From NCBI GenBank assembly GCA_017471925.1, contig JAFURM010000019.1, positions 45,818 to 109,817 of the forward strand: a stretch of DNA of 64,000 nt, read 5' to 3'. A program made the translations under genes and the position numbers. The notes under the pieces were generated by a model that saw only the letters and a program-made list of their open reading frames with translations, had not been told where the DNA came from and did no database searches. Source of the stretch: Bacteroides sp. (lineage in GTDB: Bacteria > Bacteroidota > Bacteroidia > Bacteroidales > Bacteroidaceae). Shown piece by piece: positions 25,959 to 33,210 of this stretch. Positions within the stretch are counted from its first letter, which is position 1. Each line of letters starts with the position of its first letter.

Positions 25959-26735
25959 TCAATAAATATAGGGTAAGATGCGTTTTCGCTTACCTACAGC
26001 CTCATTGCCGAACTCTTCCCTGTAATGCCGGTGGATGGCATCCGCCCGAGGCACCAAGTTTGCAAAGGTCCACCATACGAATACCCAAGCTGCCGGCGAG
26101 GCGGTCAACAGGGCAAACCCTATCCACTCCACCAACTCCCCCAGATAATTGGCTGACGTCACCAGACGATACAGGCCACGTGCCGGCAGGTAGTGTCTGG
26201 TATCGCCAGGCTTCCGCAAATGACGTATCACATGGTCAGCATGCAGATTGATGCCCATTCCCGCCACAAAAAGTAATAGTCCGACAAGGGCATGAGGTTT
26301 CAACAGATAGTTCCATCCCGCCTCATAGATTCCCTCCGGAGGGAAAAAGAAAAGGCCACCGGCCTGCATACAGCCGTTCAGCACATTGAAAAGCATCCCC
26401 ATAGCCACAATGCACAGCGGCATACGGCTCTTGCCTTTCATCAGTAGGGGGAAAATGAATGAGCGTTGCAGATAATGCAGTTGGAACAACATGAAGAAAA
26501 GATACTGGGGCAGAGTCATCCCGACATCGCTACGCGACCATAGCCATGTGATGACAAAGAACACCGGCGATTCCATCAACACCCATGCCCAACGATTGTC
26601 TATGGCAGGTCCCCAGGCTTTCGTGCGAAACATACCATATCCGGCCTTCACAAAATAGAGTGCCACAAAAACGATTCCGGCCAATGCAGTCATCAGCCAC
26701 AGGAAAAGTTGAAAATCCGCAGGACTTATCTCCAT
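25959..26735 (-). CDS. Steroid 5-alpha-reductase-like membrane protein (DUF1295/SRD5A family)
   Basis: Integral membrane NADPH-dependent double-bond reductase. 258 residues with about six to seven hydrophobic segments. The diagnostic C-terminal half contains YLPARGLYRLVTSANYLGELVEW, GFALLTASPAAWVF, FANLVPRADAIHRHYREEFG and the ending KRKRILPYIY, the same pattern as eukaryotic 3-oxo-5-alpha-steroid 4-dehydrogenases. Gut Bacteroidota homologues have been reported to reduce 3-oxo-delta4 bile acids to the 5-alpha (allo) form. It sits 11 bases after the M24 peptidase gene and 22 bases before the OYE-type reductase. Substrate is inferred. Confidence 0.85.
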   Translation of the reverse strand: MEISPADFQLFLWLMTALAGIVFVALYFVKAGYGMFRTKAWGPAIDNRWAWVLMESPVFFVITWLWSRSDVGMTLPQYLFFMLFQLHYLQRSFIFPLLMKGKSRMPLCIVAMGMLFNVLNGCMQAGGLFFFPPEGIYEAGWNYLLKPHALVGLLLFVAGMGINLHADHVIRHLRKPGDTRHYLPARGLYRLVTSANYLGELVEWIGFALLTASPAAWVFVWWTFANLVPRADAIHRHYREEFGNEAVGKRKRILPYIY

Positions 26736-26746
26736 GTTTCTTTTAT

Positions 26747-27910
26747 TTATAATGTAATGATTTCCTCGGGAGCGAGCGTCAGTTTCTCAATGCCTTCAGC
26801 CGTCACTACCCAACTGTTCTCTATACCCACCGGGCCGATTCCTGGAAGCACAATCTTCGGTTCAAGTGCAAATGTCATGCCAGGTTCCAATTCCTGCTTC
26901 ATGCGTGGAGCAATAACCGGTGCTTCATTGATTTCCAGTCCGATACCATGTCCAACGAACTTAGCCTTCTGACCGATTCCCATGAAGTAATCTGCAAATC
27001 CGACCTTGTCCACCAATTCCACAGCCATATTATAAAGTGTTTCACAAGCCACTCCCGGTTTGGCTGTTGCAGCAATAGCCTCCTGTACCTCCAGGCATAC
27101 CTGATGGGCACGATAGGCCACTTCCGGCAGTTTTCCTACGGCATACACACGACTCATATCACCCATATAGCCATAGAAATTACCGCCAAGGTCCACCATG
27201 AAGCTCTGGCCTTCCTGAAGCAATGTACCGTTCACTCCACCTGGCAACGAAGGGTCCATCCCTTCTCCACCCAAAGCAAAATCATAGGGAGAGGGAGTAG
27301 CCGCATTGTCCCCGGCCAGCAAACTTCCCATAAAGATTTCCATGCTTTGGCCGAAAACCCGGAAGATGCCCAGACATCCTTCCTGACGCATCAAACGTTC
27401 AACCTCAATGGAAAGTTCACGGTCTGTCATACCCGATTGATAGACAGAAGGTATACGGGCATACGCCTTGGCGTGGGCTACTCCTGAGCGACGCAGCATT
27501 TCTATCTCCATATCGGTCTTCACGCTACGCGCCTGACGGATAAGTGCCGTTCCGCATGGTAACACTTCCGTCTCAGGGAAGCAGGCAGCCAAACGGTTAT
27601 ACTCTCTATAAGGAAGTTCGTCACCTTCCAGCATCAGTCTGGCCGGCACAGGCAGGCCACACTCCTTTATTAATTCGGGTAACTGTTCTGGCTTGCGGAC
27701 AGGATGGATATGTTCCCCATGAATGGTATTGGGACGCTTGATGAACAAACGCGCCGGAGCATTCAAGGGCAGGTAGAGATAGCCGCTAACCACACGGCCA
27801 TACGTATAAATCAAGTTTACGTTGCAGGTAATCAAGGCCGCATCAATTTCTTGCTGCGCCATCAGAACGCGAATCTTGTCGCGCCTTTGTTTCAATTCTG
27901 GTAATAGCAT
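26747..27910 (-). CDS. M24-family peptidase (Xaa-Pro aminopeptidase/prolidase-like)
   Basis: Cytoplasmic metallopeptidase of the pita-bread fold. An N-terminal creatinase-like domain (about 1-135) is followed by the catalytic domain with the five metal ligands in their usual contexts: MVDLGGNFYGYMGDMSRV (two Asp), FVGHGIGLEINEAP (His), ALEPKIV (Glu) and GIENSWVV (Glu). 387 residues. It begins the operon with the steroid-type reductases, 11 bases ahead of the 5-alpha-reductase-like gene. That pairing could be functional (for example removal of an amino acid conjugate) or simple cotranscription; the sequence does not decide. Confidence 0.9.
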   Translation of the reverse strand: MLLPELKQRRDKIRVLMAQQEIDAALITCNVNLIYTYGRVVSGYLYLPLNAPARLFIKRPNTIHGEHIHPVRKPEQLPELIKECGLPVPARLMLEGDELPYREYNRLAACFPETEVLPCGTALIRQARSVKTDMEIEMLRRSGVAHAKAYARIPSVYQSGMTDRELSIEVERLMRQEGCLGIFRVFGQSMEIFMGSLLAGDNAATPSPYDFALGGEGMDPSLPGGVNGTLLQEGQSFMVDLGGNFYGYMGDMSRVYAVGKLPEVAYRAHQVCLEVQEAIAATAKPGVACETLYNMAVELVDKVGFADYFMGIGQKAKFVGHGIGLEINEAPVIAPRMKQELEPGMTFALEPKIVLPGIGPVGIENSWVVTAEGIEKLTLAPEEIITL

Positions 27911-27938
27911 GTCTTTGTGATTTATCTGTTTGACCCTG

Positions 27939-27946
27939 CAAAGATA
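27939..27946 (-). promoter_or_regulatory. -7 box of the M24/steroid-reductase operon
   Basis: Minus-strand TATCTTTG, 28 bases before the M24 ATG. No -33 TTTG at the usual distance. Confidence 0.6.
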
Positions 27947-27979
27947 CTCTTTTAAATAGGAATAACGGAGAAAGTAGAT

Positions 27980-28022
27980 AAAAAAAGTACTGCCTGATGA
28001 CCTTCACAGGCGCAGGCAGCAC
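27980..28022 (-). terminator. Terminator of gdhA
   Basis: Minus strand: GT-x-CTGCCTG ... CAGGCAG-x-AC with a 16-base loop, followed by a run of seven T. 37 bases after the gdhA stop. Confidence 0.7.
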
Positions 28023-28058
28023 AAACCACAAATACAAATACAACTAAACAAAGTCTCT

Positions 28059-29396
28059 TTAGATAATTCCCTGACTCATCATGGCATGAGCCACTTTCAT
28101 GAATCCGGCCACGTTGGCCCCTTTCACATAGTTGATGTAACCGTCAGGTTCTGTACCATATTTTACACATTGAGAATGAATGCCATACATAATCGTATGC
28201 AATTTCTCGTCCACTTCGGCCGCACTCCAACTGAGGTGCATGGCATTCTGTGACATTTCCAGGCCACTGGTTGCGACACCACCCGCATTCACAGCCTTAC
28301 CCGGTGCATACATGACTTTATTCTCAATGAAAAGATCTATAGCTTCGGGAGTACATCCCATATTGGAGATTTCACCCACACAAGTCACTCCATTCTCCAT
28401 CAGGTGTCGGGCATCCTCTCCATTCAGTTCGTTTTGGGTGGCACATGGTAAAGCGATATCCACCTTCACCTCCCAAGGACGCTTGCCCGGTACAAATGTC
28501 GCTCCGGGAAATTCATCGGCATAAGGTTGCACCACATCATTGCCCGAGGCACGGAGTTCCAACATGTAATCTATCTTTTCACCACTGATACCGTCAGGGT
28601 CATAGACGTAACCGTCAGGTCCTGAAATGGTCACCACCTTGGCTCCCAGTTCCGTTGCTTTCGTAGCAGCTCCCCATGCCACGTTTCCAAAGCCGGAGAT
28701 AGCCACTGTCTTGCCCTTGATATCAATGCCTTTTGTCTTTAGCATCTGATTCACGAAGTAAAGTCCGCCGAACCCGGTAGCTTCGGGGCGTATCAATGAG
28801 CCTCCAAACTCCAGTCCCTTGCCGGTAAACGTACCCGTAAACTCTCGCGTCAGTTTCTTATACATCCCAAACATATAGCCCACTTCACGGCCTCCTACAC
28901 CGATGTCACCCGCAGGCACATCCATATCGGGACCCAAATGACGCCACAGTTCCAGCATGAACGCCTGACAGAAACGCATGATTTCAGCATCACTCTTGCC
29001 ACGCGGAGAGAAGTCGGAACCTCCCTTTCCGCCACCCATCGGCAGAGTAGTCAAGGCATTCTTGAATGTCTGCTCAAAGCCCAGGAATTTCAGGATAGAG
29101 AGATTGACCGAAGCATGGAAGCGGATGCCGCCCTTATAGGGGCCTATGGCATTGTTGAACTGCACCCGATAACCCAAGTTGGTCTGTACTTCCCCTTTAT
29201 CATCGACCCATGTAACACGGAACGTAAAGATGCGATCCGGCTCCACCAAGCGTTCTATAATTTTCGCTTTTTCAAACTCCGGATGTTGGTTGTATATATC
29301 TTCAACAGAAAGCAACACTTCCTTTACGGCTTGAAGATATTCAGACTCGCCGGGATGTTTGGCTTGCAAAGATGCCATGATACGTTCAATGTTCAT
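28059..29396 (-). CDS. gdhA: NADP-type glutamate dehydrogenase
   Basis: Hexameric enzyme that makes glutamate from 2-oxoglutarate and ammonium, a main route of ammonia assimilation in Bacteroides. Substrate-domain blocks YKGGIRFH (K88) and LPMGGGKGGSDF with catalytic K124, then DVPAGDIGVGGREVGYM and the nucleotide fold GKTVAISGFGNVAWGAA. 445 residues, as in E. coli-type GdhA. The leader carries a 7-bp inverted repeat right after the predicted transcription start. It is a single-gene unit with its own promoter and terminator. Confidence 0.96.
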   Translation of the reverse strand: MNIERIMASLQAKHPGESEYLQAVKEVLLSVEDIYNQHPEFEKAKIIERLVEPDRIFTFRVTWVDDKGEVQTNLGYRVQFNNAIGPYKGGIRFHASVNLSILKFLGFEQTFKNALTTLPMGGGKGGSDFSPRGKSDAEIMRFCQAFMLELWRHLGPDMDVPAGDIGVGGREVGYMFGMYKKLTREFTGTFTGKGLEFGGSLIRPEATGFGGLYFVNQMLKTKGIDIKGKTVAISGFGNVAWGAATKATELGAKVVTISGPDGYVYDPDGISGEKIDYMLELRASGNDVVQPYADEFPGATFVPGKRPWEVKVDIALPCATQNELNGEDARHLMENGVTCVGEISNMGCTPEAIDLFIENKVMYAPGKAVNAGGVATSGLEMSQNAMHLSWSAAEVDEKLHTIMYGIHSQCVKYGTEPDGYINYVKGANVAGFMKVAHAMMSQGII

Positions 29397-29436
29397 AATA
29401 TTACGTTTTAAAGGTTATATCCCGTTTTTCATTGGG

Positions 29437-29474
29437 CGTTCAGCAATTTGTCACTGAACGACTGTGCAAATATA
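29437..29474 (-). promoter_or_regulatory. gdhA promoter and adjoining inverted repeat
   Basis: Minus-strand -7 box TATATTTG at 29467-29474; just downstream CGTTCAG (29454-29460) pairs perfectly with CTGAACG (29437-29443) across 10 bases. The repeat would sit at the start of the transcript, as an operator or leader stem-loop. Confidence 0.6.
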
Positions 29475-29595
29475 GGGAAACTTTTCATATTTACTATATT
29501 TTGCGGGAATATTTTGATTAAAAAACATAAAAACGTCATTTTATCCACCGAAATAGGGATTTTCTTCATGCAGCTATCCGCTTTTCTCCTTCCAA

Positions 29596-31713
29596 TCAAG
29601 GTCTGAACTCCATATTCAGGTTATGCATAATGAAGGCATATATGTCGGTATATTCTTCAATCACCTTACTCATGGGCTTGCCCGCACCGTGTCCGGCCTT
29701 GCTGTCTATACGGATCAGCGTAGGATAGGTACCATCATTGCAAGCCTGCAGTGTAGCTGCAAATTTAAAGGAGTGGGCCGGTACTACACGGTCATCGTGG
29801 TCGGCCGTAGTCACCATTGTAGCCGGATAGCGTGTGCCGGGTTTCAGGTTGTGCAGCGGTGAATAGCCTTTCAGATAGCGGAACATTTCGGAGCTGTCTT
29901 CGCTCGTGCCATAATCACTGGCCCAATTCCAACCGATGGTGAACTTATGGTAGCGCAACATATCCATGACTCCTACCTCTGGAATGGCCACACGAAACAG
30001 TTCGGGACGCTGTGTCATGCAGGCTCCCACCAGCAATCCGCCGTTTGAACCACCGACAATGGCTATCTTCTCCGGATTGGTGTACTTATTATTAATAAGG
30101 TGTTCGGCTGCAGCAATGAAGTCGTCAAAGACATTTTGCTTTTGCATCTTGGTACCGGCAATATGCCACTCCTCCCCATATTCGCTGCCACCTCTCAGGT
30201 TGACCTGTACATAAATGCCGCCATTTTCCAGGAAAGGAATGCGCAGTGCCGAAAAGCCAGGATTCAAACTGATGTTGAAACCGCCATATCCATAAAGATA
30301 GACCGGATTCTGCCCGTCTTTCTTCAAATCCTTACGATAGGTCAGGAACATGGGTACCCTCGTGCCATCCTTACTGGTAAAGAACAGCTGTTCGGTCACG
30401 AATGCCTCCGCGTCAAAGTCCACTTTAGGAGCGCGAAACAGTTCATAGGCATTCTTTTCCATGTCATACTTATAGGTAGCTCCCGGTATGGTAAATGAAG
30501 TAAAACTGAAGAAGCACTCCTTGTCGTTTTTCTCACCACTGAAATTCACCGAACCGAGCGAAGGCAGTTTGATTTCCTGCTCCATCTTTCCGTCCATCGT
30601 GTAGACATAAGCATGATGAGCTGCATCCTTGTCGTAGGTGAGGAACAGTTTGCCTCCAATAACCAATGCGCCGGAGAGGACACTCTCTGCCTCGGGCACC
30701 ACTTCAGTCCATTCCTTCAAAGCCGGACGTTTCAGGGAAGCTTTCATGATGCGATTTTTGTCTGCACCATAGTTGGTGTATATCAGGATATGCTCTCCCA
30801 TAACCTCCAACGGATAGTATTGATAATCCATATCGGTAGCCATAGCCACGAATGGAGCATTCTGCCGGGTCAGGTCTTTCACATAAAGAGCATTTCCTCG
30901 TCCCTCACCACTCTCATAAAGGAACAGCATGGTTTCTTCCTCGTCCACACTGACCGAATAGAAACGTTTGGGATATTGGGGATTGCTGTACGCCAAACGG
31001 TCCTCCGTCTGAGGGGTACCAAGCTTATGATAGTAGACCTTATGCCCTTCATTCACATTGGAATACTCTTTCCCCTCTTCCGGAGCATCATAGGCACTGT
31101 AGTAAAAGCCGTCACCACACCAGTCTGCATTCGTGAATTTGGCCCAAACGATGTGGTCATCCAATAGCTTTCCGCTTTCGGCATCCATCACATAGATTTC
31201 AGTCCAGTCGGAACCGCTTCTTGAAATGGTATAGGCCGCATACTTGGCATCGTGCGAGAAGGAGAGTCCGGTCAGTGCCACCGTACCGTCTTCCGACAGT
31301 TTGTTAGGATCCAAAAAGACACGCGGCTCGGCATCCAATGTCTCCTGTACATAGAGCACATTCTGATTCTGCAGGCCATCATTCTTATAGAAATAGTACT
31401 TGCCATGTTTCTTGAAAGGCGTTCCCACCTTTTCATAATTGACCACATCGGTCAGCCGTTTCTGCAGGTCGGCGCGGAAGGGGATAGTGCTCAGATAGCC
31501 GTCAGTCACTTTGTTTTGAGCCTTCACCCATGCTGCAGTAGCCGCACTGGTATCATTCTCCAGCCATCGGTAGGGGTCGGCCACTTCCTCACCGAAATAG
31601 ATATCCACCGTATCCACCTTGGCCGTTTCCGGATAGTCCAGCCTTGGCTGCCCGCTACCGCAGGCCATCAACATTACGCTTGTCATAGACAATAAGAAAA
31701 CATTTTTATTCAT
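29596..31713 (-). CDS. Prolyl oligopeptidase (S9A), lipoprotein
   Basis: Serine peptidase that cuts short proline-containing peptides. The signal peptide ends in LMAC with C18, so it is lipid-anchored in the envelope. N-terminal block VADPYRWLEN, a seven-bladed propeller (about 75-430), then the alpha/beta-hydrolase domain with GGSNGG (S556), ADHDDRV (D641) and KAGHGAG (H675) as the triad. 705 residues, close to the porcine enzyme in length. Divergent from the BACON metalloprotease gene. The residues just after the cysteine (GSGQPRL) are not acidic, so surface exposure is less likely than for its neighbours. Confidence 0.94.
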   Translation of the reverse strand: MNKNVFLLSMTSVMLMACGSGQPRLDYPETAKVDTVDIYFGEEVADPYRWLENDTSAATAAWVKAQNKVTDGYLSTIPFRADLQKRLTDVVNYEKVGTPFKKHGKYYFYKNDGLQNQNVLYVQETLDAEPRVFLDPNKLSEDGTVALTGLSFSHDAKYAAYTISRSGSDWTEIYVMDAESGKLLDDHIVWAKFTNADWCGDGFYYSAYDAPEEGKEYSNVNEGHKVYYHKLGTPQTEDRLAYSNPQYPKRFYSVSVDEEETMLFLYESGEGRGNALYVKDLTRQNAPFVAMATDMDYQYYPLEVMGEHILIYTNYGADKNRIMKASLKRPALKEWTEVVPEAESVLSGALVIGGKLFLTYDKDAAHHAYVYTMDGKMEQEIKLPSLGSVNFSGEKNDKECFFSFTSFTIPGATYKYDMEKNAYELFRAPKVDFDAEAFVTEQLFFTSKDGTRVPMFLTYRKDLKKDGQNPVYLYGYGGFNISLNPGFSALRIPFLENGGIYVQVNLRGGSEYGEEWHIAGTKMQKQNVFDDFIAAAEHLINNKYTNPEKIAIVGGSNGGLLVGACMTQRPELFRVAIPEVGVMDMLRYHKFTIGWNWASDYGTSEDSSEMFRYLKGYSPLHNLKPGTRYPATMVTTADHDDRVVPAHSFKFAATLQACNDGTYPTLIRIDSKAGHGAGKPMSKVIEEYTDIYAFIMHNLNMEFRP

Positions 31714-31746
31714 ACGTTGTTTTTAGTAAGTTCATTAATTTGAGGC

Positions 31747-31754
31747 TAAAGTTA
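31747..31754 (-). promoter_or_regulatory. Weak -7 box of the prolyl oligopeptidase gene
   Basis: Minus-strand TAACTTTA (one mismatch to TAnnTTTG), 33 bases before the ATG. Confidence 0.35.
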
Positions 31755-31787
31755 AGAAGAAATGTGCTATTTTTAAAGATAAATACC

Positions 31788-31795
31788 TAATTTTG
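31788..31795 (+). promoter_or_regulatory. -7 box that decides the metalloprotease start
   Basis: TAATTTTG lies immediately before an ATG at 31797. Transcription would begin around 31802, so that ATG would not be in the mRNA and the in-frame ATG at 31824 is the probable start. Confidence 0.6.
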
Positions 31796-31823
31796 CATGT
31801 ATAAACTCCTAAATGTTGAACAA

Positions 31824-33164
31824 ATGAGAACAAAGGCCCTACTTTCCGCCCTTTTTTTCTGTCTGTTATTGGCTGCCTGCAAGGACGATTCCATTCCCAC
31901 GATAGAAGTATCTCCCACCGCATTCACCCAACTCACCGGTGAGGCACAGACCCTGGAAATAAGCATCAGCACCACCGGCGAATGGCGAGTGACCGACTAC
32001 CCCACCTGGTGTACTCCTCTTTCCCAAGAGGGCAAGGGCGAGGCCGTTCTGCAACTGGCCGTATCCGCCAACATCAGTGGAGAGCGCAACGGCACCGTCA
32101 CCATTTGGGGCGAAGAGAAGAGCATAACTGTCAGCATCAGCCAGGAAGCATTGAGCACGACCGAAGAATACACATACCGTCTGCCGGTCATTTGCCACGT
32201 ACTCTACAAAGACCCCACCAATCCTCTGCAATACATCAGCCAGAAACGTATAACCCAAATCATTGAGCGCGTAAACAGCCTTTATGACGGAGAAGTCATC
32301 TATAAAGGTGGCAGTGACGGTGTGGATATGAACCTGCAATTTGTTTTGGCCGAGACAGATGAAGATGGCAACAAGCTGGACACGCCGGGGGTGGAATACA
32401 TCCTGCGAAACGACATCCCCATGAACTACAGCACCTTCATGACGACCAAGGACGAAGAGGAGGTGGCTCTGGTATGGGACCCCAACCGATACATCAACAT
32501 CTTCTTCTACCCCTTCGATGATGATGATGATGAGAATATCGTACTTGGCGTTTCCCATATTCCCTATCATGCCAAGGATGCGCCAGCCATGGAGGGCTAT
32601 AACGACATCCAATACAACTATCTCAGCAAGAAGAACCTGGGCTATCCCTACTGTCTCTCCATCAACAGTGACTACATCAATGAAGAGACCAGCTTCACCC
32701 CGACAGCCGATGGCATCACCATCACCTATACCCCTACCGACATACACTGCACGGTAGCCCACGAGTTAGGACACTACCTGGGACTGCACCATGCGTTCTA
32801 TGAAGAGGAGGAAGGAGGGAAAGGAGGCTCTTGCTGCGACACGGACTACTGTGACGACACCCCTACCTACAACCGCACGGTCTACATGGCCGAACTGGAA
32901 GCCATCATCAAGAGCAACACCACGCTCAAATTAAGCGAAGTGGTGAAACGAAACGACTGCCTGACCGACGAGACTTTCGATTCCTATAACATCATGGACT
33001 ATGAATTCAGTTTCAGCGACCGCTTCACCCCCGACCAACGGGAGCGCATCCGCCACACCCTGAACTACAGTCCGCTGATTCCCGGTCCCAAGAAACTGGA
33101 GGAGAGTGCCACACGAAGTATGGTTGACACTCCGATTGACCTGCCCATCAAGTACGTGAAGTGA
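31824..33164 (+). CDS. BACON-domain zinc metalloprotease lipoprotein (M43-like, BF0631 type)
   Basis: Secreted lipid-anchored metzincin. Start taken at 31824 (MRTKALLSALFFCLLLAAC), which gives a clean lipobox with C19 followed by KDDS, an acidic surface-export signal; nine extra residues from the ATG at 31797 would precede the signal peptide and lie at the promoter. A BACON domain (about 25-108, IEVSPTAFTQLTGEAQTLEI to ITVSISQEA) is followed by the peptidase with HELGHYLGLHH at 313-323 (three His ligands and E314) and a Met-turn SYNIMDYEFS. A cysteine pair CCDTDYC follows the zinc motif. Related to the pappalysin-like lipoprotein family of Bacteroides. A short gap of 46 bases separates it from the next gene. 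Confidence 0.88.
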   Translation: MRTKALLSALFFCLLLAACKDDSIPTIEVSPTAFTQLTGEAQTLEISISTTGEWRVTDYPTWCTPLSQEGKGEAVLQLAVSANISGERNGTVTIWGEEKSITVSISQEALSTTEEYTYRLPVICHVLYKDPTNPLQYISQKRITQIIERVNSLYDGEVIYKGGSDGVDMNLQFVLAETDEDGNKLDTPGVEYILRNDIPMNYSTFMTTKDEEEVALVWDPNRYINIFFYPFDDDDDENIVLGVSHIPYHAKDAPAMEGYNDIQYNYLSKKNLGYPYCLSINSDYINEETSFTPTADGITITYTPTDIHCTVAHELGHYLGLHHAFYEEEEGGKGGSCCDTDYCDDTPTYNRTVYMAELEAIIKSNTTLKLSEVVKRNDCLTDETFDSYNIMDYEFSFSDRFTPDQRERIRHTLNYSPLIPGPKKLEESATRSMVDTPIDLPIKYVK

Positions 33165-33210
33165 GGATTCTCCCGGCAAACGACAAACAACGATAAACGA
33201 CTATACCCAC

